Below, piece by piece: positions 22,926 to 35,170 of a DNA stretch of 64,000 nt. The stretch comes from Strongyloides papillosus. Lineage: Eukaryota; Nematoda; Chromadorea; Rhabditida; Strongyloididae. The stretch is from contig SRSI01000009.1 of assembly GCA_005656395.1 (NCBI GenBank), positions 744,001-808,000 of the forward strand. The letters are read 5' to 3'. The translations under genes and the position numbers were made by a program. Within the stretch, counting starts at the first letter, position 1. Every line of letters starts with the position of its first letter. A model generated the notes under the pieces. It had not been told where the DNA came from and made no database searches. It saw nothing but the letters and a program-made list of their open reading frames with translations.

Positions 22926-25379
22926 TTATTTGCATTTCTCGAATTTTTCATTTTGTATTTTTTTAATAGAAACTTCATAAAAGTTATTGTTTAACGAAAC
23001 AGCACGTATTGGGATAGGAACTATAGAAAGATCATTTTTTGTTGGCTTTTGAATTTGGTTTTGAGATAAATTGTTTTGTTTAAAAGACTTATCCAAGTCA
23101 GAAGGAATATTTTCATTAAATGTTTGGCTGTTTGAATTTGAATTTTGTGAATCATTTTCAATTTGCTTTAAATATTCATTTGTAATAAAGTGTAAATAAT
23201 TATTAAAAAATGGCATTGCTACATACGCTTTAATTTTTATTTTATGTTGGGATGAATTGTTAGTTTCAACTGGTTTAATTAAGTGCTTATCTAGTGCTTC
23301 TTGTATTACATCAGCTTCAAATTTCTTCTTCTCCTCCACACTGACATTTTCAATATCTTGATTTAAAGTATTGTTGCTATCAGGTGTTTTTATTACGTAA
23401 CGAATCATTTTACTATCTTCATATAGGTCGGATTTATAATCTTTACTACATTCAAAATAATTTTCTATATCAGATGATAAATTAGATAATTCTTCTGGTG
23501 TTGGTGTTTCTTCAAATAATTCTTGACTTACAATATTATCAATTGCTTTTTGAAGTGTATTATTATATTTCTCTATAACGTAATGCCTTCCATTACAGTA
23601 TGATATTGTCAATCTTTCAAGTGCTTGAAGAAGCTTTGGTTCAATGGAAGATGTAATAACATCAAAATTTTCCGAATCTTCTTCATTAACATCACTTGAA
23701 TATTTGATATTATCCAATTTTTTTATGCATTTAGCTAAATCATTATTCTCATCAACATCAACTTTTTTGGAACGTTTTAATGGACATGGTTCTAAATTTT
23801 TATTTTGAATAAATGAATTGTTGTTATCATTTGAGTAGTCATATTTAAAATCAGTTTCCAAAGAAGTAATTTCTCTTGGACGTTTAACTTTTTTAGATGT
23901 TCTTGGCTGTAAAAAAGTATTAAATGTATTCGTTGTTGGTGTTGTATTGCTTTCCTCGTGGTTAACAATATATTTATCGTTAGTAAAATGTTCAATTTTA
24001 TACTTTTTATTATCTTTCTCAATATTTTCAATTTTAATTTGATTTTCTTTGTAATTTTTTATTATTCTAAAGCTATCTTCAAATGTAATCGTATTTGTTG
24101 TACTTCTTCTTTTATCTATAGTACTTTTAATAGTACAAACAATTTTTTTTGTAATTGTTACTGGAATCAATTTAGAATAAGTACAACTACTTTTTTTACT
24201 GTCAAAAATAAAATTGCAATTTTTTGAGATATTGCAAATTAGAGATGACTTTAGAGATTTTTCCTCCACCAAATTAGTAGGAGAAAATGTAGAAAGAGTA
24301 ATTTGATCATTTAAAGTGATATTAAATGTTTTAGATACTGATTCATCAATGCTTGAAGCTAACTGCCTACTTTTTATAATATTTGTATTTATTAAAGTAC
24401 TTTTAGAAGCTTGGCTTGTTTGATAAACATTCATTGATTGTTTAGGTGATGTTCTTATAGCATTGTGTTTTGCATAACCAATTGAAGATGAGTCAATAGA
24501 AACTTGTGGTTCCAAACATGGCATTGTTTGATCATCTAATGAGGTACTTTTATTCAACGATTTTGTTGTGACTTCTTTTGAAGAGGATTTATTGGATTTA
24601 TCATTTTTTAAATTTGATAGATGTTGTTGATTAGTAAGAAGAATTTGTTGATTCCCTATTATTGAATCTACGTTTTGGTAATTCTGAAAAGTTGGTTTAG
24701 ATTCGGATGTTGGAAGTAATTTTGAATTACTATAATATGATGTTGTATTTATGTCTCGCGAATTTGAAATCTTAGAGACGCTAGGGAGATTAAAATTATT
24801 TCCGTTACCCGTATCAACGTTTACTTGACTTCCTTTGAATTGATTAACACCATAATTATAAAAAAATCTTAATGTTGTAATATCATTATATGGCAAATCA
24901 CTTCCGTCTATTCTCTCACTCCAAGTTGAGTCAAAATTCACCTTATTATATAATTCTGTATTAAAATATGGAACGGAAATATTAGAATTAACTATAGGCC
25001 ATTCACAATTTGTATAGTTTGGTATTTTCACTTCTTTGGGTGGAGATGTGTTATTCAAAATATTATTCATACTAAAATTTAAACAATCAATTTCGTTAGT
25101 ATTTCCTTGTACTTGTAGATTTGATATTTGAAAATCATTCTTTAAATTTGAAGTGACATTTTTTTGCAAATTGTTTGAGGAGTTCAACGTTATGTTATTT
25201 AGGAGATTTAACATATTCATTGAATTTTTTGTTGAAAATGTTTGTATATTATTAAATTGATTTATTTGATTTGTTTTTTGTTCAAAATTGTGGTGATTAG
25301 TAGTTAATGGTATTAAACCATAATTATTCAATTCAGATAGGCTTTTTAAACTTTGTAAATTGTTTGAATACATTTTCAT
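22926..25379 (-). CDS. Large Asn/Ser/Thr/Lys-rich protein of unknown function
   Basis: A single uninterrupted frame of 817 residues, far too long for chance in this A+T-rich sequence. The first ~500 residues are low-complexity, with many Asn, Ser, Thr, Gln and Lys, but contain a more ordered-looking segment at about 115-185 (CEWPIVNSNISVPYF, DSTWSERIDGSDLPYND). Basic clusters KKVKRPRE (about 495) and PLKRSKKVD (about 535) look like nuclear localisation signals. The C-terminal part (about 570-790) has higher complexity and predicted helix (ALERLTISYCNGRHYVIEKY; YVAMPFFNNYLHFITNEYLK). I recognise no family. A nuclear regulatory or RNA-associated role is only a guess from composition and the basic motifs. 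The start is the first ATG of the frame; an alternative is Met3. Confidence 0.75.
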   Translation of the reverse strand: MKMYSNNLQSLKSLSELNNYGLIPLTTNHHNFEQKTNQINQFNNIQTFSTKNSMNMLNLLNNITLNSSNNLQKNVTSNLKNDFQISNLQVQGNTNEIDCLNFSMNNILNNTSPPKEVKIPNYTNCEWPIVNSNISVPYFNTELYNKVNFDSTWSERIDGSDLPYNDITTLRFFYNYGVNQFKGSQVNVDTGNGNNFNLPSVSKISNSRDINTTSYYSNSKLLPTSESKPTFQNYQNVDSIIGNQQILLTNQQHLSNLKNDKSNKSSSKEVTTKSLNKSTSLDDQTMPCLEPQVSIDSSSIGYAKHNAIRTSPKQSMNVYQTSQASKSTLINTNIIKSRQLASSIDESVSKTFNITLNDQITLSTFSPTNLVEEKSLKSSLICNISKNCNFIFDSKKSSCTYSKLIPVTITKKIVCTIKSTIDKRRSTTNTITFEDSFRIIKNYKENQIKIENIEKDNKKYKIEHFTNDKYIVNHEESNTTPTTNTFNTFLQPRTSKKVKRPREITSLETDFKYDYSNDNNNSFIQNKNLEPCPLKRSKKVDVDENNDLAKCIKKLDNIKYSSDVNEEDSENFDVITSSIEPKLLQALERLTISYCNGRHYVIEKYNNTLQKAIDNIVSQELFEETPTPEELSNLSSDIENYFECSKDYKSDLYEDSKMIRYVIKTPDSNNTLNQDIENVSVEEKKKFEADVIQEALDKHLIKPVETNNSSQHKIKIKAYVAMPFFNNYLHFITNEYLKQIENDSQNSNSNSQTFNENIPSDLDKSFKQNNLSQNQIQKPTKNDLSIVPIPIRAVSLNNNFYEVSIKKIQNEKFEKCK

Positions 25380-27847
25380 TGACTGTACTGATAAGTTGTA
25401 GAAATTTAAATATGAAAATATTTAGTAACGATTTTGTTATGTCTTAGTTAAAATACTTTTTCTTAAAAATAAAAAAATTATAAATAATGTTTGAGTTAAA
25501 GAAAAAAGTCGATTGATGATAAATAATCAAAAGAAATTTAGTGAAATTGTTAAATTTATTTGACTTATCTAATCGGTTTTTAAAAAAAATTATATGAAAG
25601 TTTGTTTTTGTTATGTTCAAGTATGAATATTGTTAACAATAAACAAAAGTTTTATATCTTATATTGTACTTTTATAAGACATTTTACCGATAAGATCATT
25701 TAAAATTATATTTTTATCAGAAATTTTTAGTTGAAAGAAAACTACAGTAATTCATCAATATTTGAGGTAAATTGTTAAAAAAACAAAATAATGGTTATAT
25801 ATTATAGGTAGTGTTATTAATAACTAACAAAATTAAAAATAATATTGGTGAGAGGAAACGTGTAAAATTTATAATTATAAATTATAATTTTTTTAATGTT
25901 TATAAGAGATAAGTTAATGTACTTTAAACGTTACACTTTATTAAAATAATAATTAGGCTACCATTTTGTTATTTTGTAACTTTATCAACTTTAATGATTC
26001 TAAGCAATATAATTAGTTTTATTAAAAAAATAAAAAATTTACTGAAATTAATGAAACTAGAAAATTAACTAATTTTAAGTAAGTGCTTGATGTTGTGATT
26101 TTAATATTGGAAGAAAATTCTGTCAAATTAAAACAAGTAATAAGTTCGTCCTTTTTTCCAGTAGGGTTAACCTATAGTTGTATAAAAAATATTTAAAGTT
26201 ATTAACTTATACTAAAATATAACAAAAAAAGTTATACTTTTATACAAAATATATATTTAAAATTCTATGTAAGCAAAAAATACTTCTAAAATAAACAAAC
26301 TTTTTTTATGAATAGCAGGTTAATTATCTTATGATAAAACTTTTTAGAAATATTATATTTTATTTTTTTTTCTATCTTAAGGATTTTTTAACATTTTATA
26401 TTGTTAAAAATTGTAAAGCATTAGTAAATACAAATAATTTGTCAAAATTAAATAAATTAATAATATTTATAAATTAATGATCTAATTATTGAATTATGAC
26501 ATTTAAAAATGTTTCAGACATCATGATACTTTTCATATAATATGGCAATTAAGAGTGGACTTGTCCAATACTTTTTTGAAAAATGAGATATAAAACAGTG
26601 CTTAATATTTCAAGTCATTAGTTAAAAATCTTAACAGTAGAATGTGAATTTAATTCGTCAACATATCATTTATATGATTATAAAAAATTTTTATTAATAT
26701 AAACAACAAAAATTTAAAAATCATAATAATTAGTTTGATAACAAGGTAAATTTTCCTTTTTATAAAAAAATGATTAATTTGATATTAATCAAAATGACTT
26801 AGAAATTTTAAAATTTTTAAAGGAATATTATCTAAAATATATTTGATTAAACAAATGATTCAGATGTTTAGTACATGCTTTGTAAAATCATTCCAATATG
26901 AATAAGATAAGGACAATATATAGGTTTCATTTTTCAAACAATAACATATGTTATTATACATTTTTTTATTATTGTAAGATAGTTCAGTAAGCACTTTTTT
27001 TTATAAAATATATCTCTTAAGAAAAAAAATATTTTGTGAAAGAATGTTTCTATGTAAACATACATACATTTTAAGATTTAAAACAATAATTAGTACTTAT
27101 AGATTTTATGAATTATAGAAATCTTTTTAAAGGATACCTTATTTCCAAAAGTAAAAATTAATTAAAATCATTAAAAGAAGCGAGAAATGACACATTACAA
27201 CCTAAAAATTATATAGTCAATGTATAAATGTTTTATATTATTAAAGATAAAATAACAGTAACTTTCATTAAAATTAGTTTAGAAAGAGTGAATGGCCTTT
27301 TTAAGTTGTCTACAAAACTTTTTCAATCACATATTTTTAACTTTAATGTTCCTTTTTTAGAGTAAATTGAAAGTTTAAGGAAATATTTGATAATGATAAC
27401 ATAAATTACAAATAATGTTATTTAAATATAAATTTACATGAATTTTTACATAATAAATTTAATAGAAAAATTATAATATATTACTATGTTCGGATTGTAT
27501 AAGTAACATTAATATATAGACATACTTAATAAGGGCACGCTCACTTTGTATAATAGTAAAACACAATTTGAAAAAAGCAGGTTAAATAATTATACTTTAT
27601 AATATAACTTTAAAGTTTGTACTATTAAACTTTTCAAAAATCATTATATTTACTTATGCAATTGTTGTTTTTACCATTTTTATAGTTTATAAGTGTACCA
27701 ATTTAAAGAGATTTTATATTAAAGTTAAAAAATGTAACATTAATTTTGTAATTCATATTTCAAAAATCATTCATCAACATATAGAAGTTATTTCGATCAA
27801 TTACTAAGTGCTTTAATGTATAAAAGTAACTAGAAATGATTAATTAT
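25380..27847. other. Intergenic region, 2.5 kb
   Basis: A+T-rich with many homopolymer runs. I see no coding exon or RNA gene. It contains the upstream region of the Asn-rich gene and the 3' flank of adenylosuccinate lyase. Confidence 0.55.
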
Positions 27848-29333
27848 TTAGACGTCAAGAGAAACTTTTTGATTAGTATCAAGCCCAGACAAATAATGTT
27901 TAATTGTGGGATATAATTCTTTTTCTAAAAATCTATCAACCTGTGAGACACACCTTCCTGTAAATTCAATTGGTCTTGATGCAATACTAATTACACGATC
28001 ACGAACTCCATCAAAGAATGAATCTTTCAACATTTCTTCAATTGTAACAACTCTCGTCGCTTGAATTTCTTTTGCTTCAAGAGCAACTCTTCTAATGATA
28101 TGATGTGCCTCTTGTCTATCTCCACCTAATTCACAAATCCACATCATAGCTTTTTCTAAAGCTAAAAATGGTAATTCAGTATTTACAATTCTTGAAATAT
28201 TCTCTTTTTGAACCGTCATTCCTTCAAAAATATTTTGCAAAGTTGTAAGACATGCATCCAATAAAAGAAAACTATCTGGAATAAGCATACGACGATCAGC
28301 TGAATCATCTAATGTTCTTTCCAATCCTTGGTCAGCAAACATATTTAAAGCTTCTTGTGGAGCATGCATAAGGCGTCTTGCTATAGAACAACAACGTTCA
28401 GATTTCATTGGATTTTTTTTATATGGCATTGCAGAACTACCAATTTGATTTTCTTCAAAAGGTTCAAGAAGCTCACCAAATGCCTGAAGAACACGTATAT
28501 CAAGGCATATTTTTTTAATTGCGCCTCCAGCTAAGGCTAAAGCATTAATCATACGGACATCTTGTTGACGAGAATATGTTTGACCAGATACATAGAACTT
28601 ATGTTCAAAACCAGCTTTTTTTGTAACAAGAGCATCAAGTTCTTCAACCTTACTCTCATCACCATCGAATAAGGTCATAAAAGAATCTTGTGTACCGGTA
28701 GCTCCTTTAATTCCTCTAAATTTCATAGAATCCCTAAATGATTTAATTTCTTCAAATGCCATTAATAATTCTTGTGCCCAAATAACAGTTCTTTTTCCTA
28801 CAGTTGTTAATGAGGCAGATTGATAATGTGTTCTTCCAACAGTAACAACATCTTTGTTTTTTTCAGCAAATACTGCCATCCTCTGAAGAACAATAGCCAA
28901 TTTTTTTAATATATATTCTAGAGCCTCACGTTGATTTATTAAATCTCCATTATCTTGAACATAACAAGATGTTGCTCCAAGGTGAATAATGCCTGCAGCA
29001 GTAGGACAAATTTTTCCAAAACAATGATTATGAGCCATTACATCATGTTTTAAACGACGTTCCTCTGATCTTAATAAACTCCAATCAAAGTTAGAAACAT
29101 TTTGTTTCATTTCTTCAATTGCAGTTTGTGTAACTTGCTTAAGTCCCAATTCCATTTCAGCTTCAGCAAGTATTATCCACAATTTACGCCAAGCCTCAGC
29201 CTAAGATTAAAATTTAACAGAAATTTAAATTAAAACTTACTCTATTACGTTCGGAGAAAATCTTTAACAATGGAGAATTTCTACAATAACGAGTCTTGAT
29301 AACAGATTCATAACAATCTTCAGCGGACGACAT
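27848..29333 (-). CDS. adsl-1: Adenylosuccinate lyase
   Basis: Two exons, 29333-29241 and 29200-27848, with a 40-nt intron (donor AGA|GTAAGT, acceptor TCTTAG); 481 residues, close to the animal length of about 484. It opens [20 protein letters not shown]. Fumarase/aspartase superfamily signatures are intact: general-acid/base His156 in GRTHYQSAS, and the flexible signature loop [14 protein letters not shown] at 286-299 carrying the catalytic Ser. The enzyme cleaves SAICAR to AICAR and adenylosuccinate to AMP, releasing fumarate, as a cytosolic tetramer. Together with the nearby GMP synthase it covers both branches leading from IMP. Confidence 0.96.
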
Positions 29334-31618
29334 ATTGAACTTCTATAAATAGAAAATTTATTTCAAGTGAAATCATTGAAACATAATTAAAAAATATTAA
29401 GACATTATTATAAATTAGTTCAACCATGGAAGTACCTAATATGCACTTAAATTATTTACAAAATTATTCTTTCAGAAATTTATTAAAGTATTCTAATAAT
29501 TTGTTAATGGAAAAAGTTATTTTATTCATGTTACAATCATGAATGACAACCATTACATAAGTATCTTTTGAATGTAGTGATTACTTTCTAAAATACATTA
29601 TAATCAGAAAAGATAAGTTTAAAATCAAATCTAACAAACTACCAACATAAATTGCAACAAATTTTAAATACATTTTTATTTAATATTTAGAAAAGTTTGA
29701 TTAAAAAAATTTCATTTAGAAAATTGAGTAAAAGTGCAAAAATGATAACTTTAAAAAGAGCATATACCTAATTCCAATTATCATCTTATTAAAAATCTGA
29801 TATAACGTACTATAAAATTTCAATCTAATTATGATCGCAAGCTATCATTCAATAATAATGGTATCTTTGAAACTACAAATTTGCTGCATAATTTAAAACA
29901 TTCATTGTGAATAATAATTTACAAATTTGCTTAATCATTAAAAGTTTATCCCAAGAAAATTTATTAGTTTGATTGATAGAGAGATAATTAACCTTTAGCG
30001 AAGGTAAAAAGACAGAACATTTGATAAAATTAAACTCACAAAATGAAAAAATTTTATAAATAATCACACATCATCAAAGAAATATTCTAGGAAAATGCAC
30101 ATTCAAAGGAAATGGGCTGAGCTTCATTAAAAATCAATTTTTGTTTTATATAAATACCATTATACATATTTATAAACTACAATATTAAAAATGCTTAGAC
30201 AAACTATATTTTAAATTTAAAGCTTGAAACAAATTAAGTGCATGTGGGCCAAAAAATTATATTTTGATAAGTCACGTACATCATAGAAAATGTGAGCAAT
30301 TGTAAAAAGGAATGAAACAAAGTTTTCCACGTAAAAAATATTTGATTGATATTACAAAAATATTGAATAAGATATTTAATGTTGTAAATATATATAAATC
30401 AAAATCTTCTTCCTGATTATATATTTTGATTATAACTGGTGGAATTTAATCCTCCCTTTAATTAGGTTTTTACCTCTTAAATATAAATTTAACTATATTG
30501 GAACTTATACTATGTATTAAAATTTAAAAAATTAACAAAAATTTGCTGGGTTTTGTATTCTAAGATTTTAAATTCTTTATTTAAGAAACAACATCTATGC
30601 AGAGCAATAACATTATTTAAAACGTCAAAATAATTGTAATGAATTCTAATTAACAATGAATACAACAGGAAATTATTAACCTCTAAGTGTGAATTCATTA
30701 TAATACAGTTAAAATATATCGCTATTTTAATGATATAAAAATTATCCTTATACATTTTAATAATCCTTGCTATAAAATAATTCATTTTAAATACTTACAG
30801 AACATTTACTTTTTCAAAAAATATATGATTTTAATAAATTAAAAGAGATTATGAAAGTTATGGTATGTTTCTTCAAATTAAAAATAACGAACATATTCTA
30901 CCAATCCTACAGCATAGAATATAATTTAATTTTCCAAGTATTTTTTCTCATACAAAACATTTTGAAAAATAATTTAAACATAAAATGGGAACGTTGAGAT
31001 TTTAAACGTTATCCTATACTAGAGTAAATAACTCCCCAAATAGTTTCTTGTTACGAATATCGCTCTTCTACGATACAATTGTATTTTTACCATCATTGTG
31101 GATTTAAAGGAAAAGATTAGTTTTGGCCATCAGTAATTATATCAATAACATAGTTCCCAATAAAATGAGTATAAATACCAGGAAAAATTAAAAGCAAGTC
31201 GTCATTTTTATTTTAATTGTGGTAGTATTTTACTCGTTGTGGTTATTTTATGTTGTAGTGATTTTTTATATTTCTTAGATAACTATTTTTCCAATAAGTT
31301 TTTTACAATCAGTTATGAAAAAATTTTTTTCTTTGGAAATTTTAGTGGATATTTTGAAGTGTGAGAGAAAGAGCCCGAAAAGACTTTATTTTCCTTATCT
31401 TAAAGAGTATATAAATAATAGAGATTCTTGTGTATTTTATTTTTATTCGGTTACTATATTTTGTATTATATCTCAGTACTCAATATTTCGTATTATTATT
31501 ATACTTTTTCATTGCATTGTGTGTTCAGGTGTACGTTTAAATACTATTAATTTTTTCATTGTATCTTGTAATTCATGTTTTGTTTTATTATAGGTACATT
31601 ACCTCCAGTTTCTAAAAA
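29334..31618. other. Intergenic region, 2.3 kb, between divergent genes
   Basis: Upstream of adenylosuccinate lyase (minus) and RBBP5 (plus). Several short frames (29873-30067, 30510-30785, 31315-31593) have compositions expected from A+T-rich noise. A G+C-richer patch near 31020-31210 may be the RBBP5 promoter. Confidence 0.5.
31592..31593 (+). other. Probable trans-splice acceptor of RBBP5
   Basis: TTTTATTATAG ends 25 nt before the RBBP5 ATG with no coding exon upstream, fitting spliced-leader addition. Confidence 0.45.
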
Positions 31619-33028
31619 ATGGATGCTGTCATTGATAATTCACGATGTGTTATGCCCTACCCGGAAGTTGTAGATGGTAAAATTGATACCATGGGTTCGG
31701 TTGCTTGTGTTACCAAATACAACCGTTTTGGAAGCATCTTTGCTATTGGTTGTTTAGATGGCAGGATATTCCTTATGAATCATAATGATATTCGAAAGGC
31801 GATTGTTAAGGTATGATTATATATAAATATTTGCTTTTTTTCAATTAGTTTTTTATAGCATTTTACACAACATGTATCAGTAATACATTCATTGTGCTTT
31901 AGTCGAGACAGTCGTTATTTGGTCTCTACATCTCAGGACATGAATATTATTATATGGGACATTGTTGATGGAATTCCAGTGAAATGTATAAGAAGTAGTG
32001 GTGTATGTCTATCAGCTTTTTTTAATCCACGAAACACCCAACAACTTGTTGTATACAATCTAAATCAATCAATTCAAGTATATAACACCGAAACCTTACA
32101 CTGCCGTAATTTGGTTTATTCAATACCTGGAACAGGAGATGACAGCTTCACATGCTTTGCATTTGAAAGACATGGTAAATATATTATTTGCGGTTCTGCA
32201 AAGGGAAGGATTGTTGTATATGATGCCGCTACCCTGAATATTGTAACATTCTTTAAGCAAGGTGGCAATCATCAAATAAAACAAATTTGGATATCAAGAA
32301 AAGGGGACTTCGCGTTGACTAATAATTCGGATAAGGTCTTGCGTTGCTACAGTATTGAAAGTATGTTGAACGCAAATAGAGGTCAAACTTTGGAGCCGAA
32401 TAATAAATTTAGTGATACAGTTGATAGAAGAGCATGGGCTAAATGTGCGGCAAATGGCACAATGGACTACGTGTGTGGATTGGTACAAAAAGACCATGGG
32501 ATTTTTATATGGGAAAGATCAACTGGGACTGTTGTCAAAAGATTGTTTAATAATTCTGGGAATGGAGCTACTGATATTCAATGGCATCCAACTAAGCCTA
32601 TAATATCAACAGTTTACAAAGGTGAAGTATATATTTGGAAAGATCCCTGTGCCGAAAACTGGAGTGGTTTCGCACCTGACTTTACTGAAATCGAGGATAA
32701 TATAAAGTATAGAGAAAGAGAAGGTGAATTTGATTTGGAAGATGAAGATGCCTCACAAGATCAAATAAATAAAGAGCAAGCTGAGGAAGACATTATTGAT
32801 GTTGAAACATTGGATGATAATGCTGTTTATTGTTCTTCAGATGAGGATAATGTACCTTTAAACGACCTCTCATTACGTACCGGTAACGTATGGTATTTAC
32901 CTGCCAAAATAGATGTCGATCTAAATGATGATGCTGATGAGAAGAGTGAGCCTCTGCTTTCAGAGCAGATGATAATTAAACTTCAAGAACGCTGCAAAAG
33001 GGAGGCACCACATAATGAAGTGATTTAA
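31619..33028 (+). CDS. rbbp-5: RBBP5, WD40 subunit of COMPASS/SET1-MLL H3K4 methyltransferase complexes
   Basis: Two exons, 31619-31810 and 31859-33028, with a 48-nt intron (donor AAG|GTATGA, acceptor TTATAG); 453 residues. A seven-bladed WD40 propeller occupies about residues 25-325, with repeats such as FSRDSRYLVSTSQDMNIIIWD and WHPTKPIISTVYKGEVYIW. It is followed by the conserved post-propeller motif ENWSGFAPDFTEIED and the acidic activation segment FDLEDED that in other animals contacts ASH2L and the SET domain. The hinge WYLPAKIDVD also matches. The long basic tail of vertebrate RBBP5 is absent. It acts in the nucleus in H3K4 methylation. A 29-nt tandem repeat lies just past the stop. 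Confidence 0.94.
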
Positions 33029-33787
33029 TTTATTTTTTTTATTTCTTGTATTTTCTGTAAATATTTTTTATTTCTTGTATTTTTTGTAAATATTTCTTAT
33101 TTTTTGTGTTTTTTATAAATAATTTTTTTTTTCCATTTACTCTTTTGAAATGTAGATTTTTTGTACTTTATTTTAAATATGCTCACTTCCCATTTTAAAA
33201 TGATCAAGTTTTTTTCTTATGTCTATTGTCATCTATTTCGTTGTTATTAACATAATTATTTCATTGAATACAACTTGAATTAGTACGAAACTAATATGTG
33301 ATATCTATATGAAATAGTGTCATTATAAACAACACATCAAGTATGTTTCCAAAAATAGATATTTAATTTTTTAACTATTAATCATTAAAAAACTACTAAA
33401 ATGTTGATCTTTAGTTCCATAATAGTAACAAAAATTTCCCACTTAATTCAAACTTTTTCATGCATGTTTTTTATCAAAAGATAAGCTGAAATTTTATTTA
33501 TTTGATAAATTTCAAAAATTTTTTATGCCATATTCGTCATTAAAACATTTCTCCAACAATCACATAATAGTCTTGGTATGCAAAATTTACTACACAAACT
33601 TTGGGTATTTTTTTATCATTTCATTAATATTTCAAAATTAATCGGTTGTTAAAAAATTAATATTCCTGTTTTAAATACTAACAATCATACTTCTTATACA
33701 CATTCATTACTGTTAAACATTTAAATATTTGTACTAACAGAAATAGAACAATTAAAATATCTATAACTTTTTAAAAATTATATTATA
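33029..33787. other. Intergenic region, 0.76 kb
   Basis: Begins with a three-copy tandem repeat (33041-33127). The remainder is A+T-rich sequence leading to the Nudix gene, with no other feature seen. Confidence 0.55.
33041..33127. repeat. 29-nt tandem repeat, three copies
   Basis: Units start at 33041, 33070 and 33099, each of the form ATTTCTTGTATTTTTTGTAA plus ATATTTTT. The third copy is more diverged. It starts 13 nt after the RBBP5 stop codon, so it is probably in the 3' UTR or cleavage region. Confidence 0.8.
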
Positions 33788-34725
33788 ATGACATCTACAA
33801 AAAATACAGTTAATACTTACCTCGATGGATATAAAGACCGATATGATGGTTTAACTATTCATTCTAATCTATATAAGCATCTTGTTCCAGCAAATATTCT
33901 TAAAGATGTACTTGAATATTCTGAAGATGAGTGGAAAAAAAAAGATTATAGAGGTATATGGATAAAAGTTGATATAGAGGTAAACATTTTATATTTGAGT
34001 ATAAAAAATTATTTAGCAAAGTGATTGGGTTCCTATATTAACAAAATTTGGATTTAAATATCACCATGCTCAAGAAAATTTTGTAATGTTAACGAAATGG
34101 CTACCAAAAGCAAAAAAATGTACTATTCCAAGGTAATATTATTAGAGAAAATTTTATTTTTTCATTGATACTTATTGTAACGTTTACTACTAAAATTTTT
34201 AGATATCCTTTTACGACAATTGGAGTTGGTGGTATAACAGTGAATTCAAAAGGACAAATTTTATTAATGCGTGAAAAAAGGGGGCATTATTTAGGATGGA
34301 AATTCCCAGGTGGTTTACATGACTATGGAGAAGATATTGAAGATACAGCCGTAAGAGAAGTTAAAGAAGAAACTGGTGTAGAAACAGTTCCAGAAGGTGT
34401 TTTATGTTTCAGGCATACTCAACAAACACCCTATTCCAATTGTAGTGATATTTATTTTATCGTATCATTGAAACCTAAAGACGAAAGTAAAATTAATATA
34501 AATATATGTCCAGATGAAGCGGCTGCTGCATGGTGGTTTAGTAGAGAAGAGATAAAAGCTATGTCTGATAAAGAAATTCATAGTTTTCATTTACATATCA
34601 TTGAATTATATGACAATTGGAAAAAAACACCTTGTAAAGTTTGGAATAAGAAAAATTATTACATTCCTAAGCTGAATAAGCATTGGTCAATGTACTATTC
34701 TAATGATAGAAAAAATGAAAAATAA
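33788..34725 (+). CDS. Nudix hydrolase, NUDT6-like
   Basis: Three exons, 33788-33979, 34017-34132 and 34203-34725, with introns of 37 and 70 nt; 276 residues. Splices give ...KVDIEQSDWVPIL and ...CTIPRYPFTTIG. The N-terminal domain (about 1-100; DRYDGLTIH, WVPILTKFGFKYHHAQ, TKWLP) matches the NUDT6 pre-Nudix domain. The Nudix box is complete at about residues 139-161: G-x5-E-x7-REVKEETGV, preceded by GWKFPGG. NUDT6 (antisense FGF2 gene product in vertebrates) is a poorly characterised pyrophosphohydrolase; substrate unknown here. The full catalytic Glu set is present, so activity is likely. The 37-nt first intron is at the lower end for this genome. Confidence 0.88.
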
Positions 34726-35097
34726 AAACAGAGAATGAGAATGTTCTTAAGTATTTCTTATCCGACTTAAAAATTTTACATTTTGTAGTACCAATTTCAC
34801 ATGTTTTTCATATATTTTTTTAAAACTTTTCACTGTATTTTCTCATTTACATCTTTTTACTACTATTATTTAACAAATTTAGCGTTATTTTTTATTGTTA
34901 ATTAAATAATTAACCTAAAAAAATTTATTCATAACTATTAAGAATGCATTATAAAATAGAGAAAAACTTTAATAATTGAATGAAAAGAGTTTTACTGCAT
35001 TAATAGTAGTGTAAAAGTTAATTCACTGACAAAAAGTGGATAATATGAATTTTCGATAAAATTGAGGTGCCTACCACAAGACAGAAAAGGAAAAAGA
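34726..35097. other. Intergenic region, 0.37 kb
   Basis: A+T-rich 3' flank of the Nudix gene. The end at 35079-35096 supplies the Pol III T-run downstream of the tRNA on the minus strand. Confidence 0.55.
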
Positions 35098-35170
35098 TGC
35101 CACGAGCCGGGATCGAACCGGCGACATTTAGATCTTCAGTCTAACGCTCTCCCAACTGAGCTATCATGGC
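35098..35170 (-). tRNA. tRNA-Phe(GAA)
   Basis: The complementary strand folds into a 73-nt cloverleaf without intron. Acceptor stem GCCATGA pairs with TCGTGGC (one G-T), D stem GCTC/GAGC, anticodon stem TTAGA/TCTAA around loop CTGAAGA with anticodon GAA, and T arm GCCGG-TTCGATC-CCGGC. The discriminator base is A. The B box GGTTCGATCCC is intact. TTTTT follows 2 nt after the 3' end and would stop Pol III. Confidence 0.97.

Noticed and set aside
23958..24227. 89-codon plus-strand frame opposite the Asn-rich gene
   Set aside because: Antisense shadow of Asn/Lys codons, giving Phe/Ile-rich noise.
29873..30785. Short minus-strand frames (64 and 91 codons) upstream of adenylosuccinate lyase
   Set aside because: Noise-like composition and no splice signals joining them to each other or to adsl-1.
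31315..31593. 92-codon plus-strand frame directly upstream of RBBP5
   Set aside because: Stops at the probable trans-splice acceptor, so it would lie in the removed outron; no domain. A small upstream gene cannot be excluded but is not supported.
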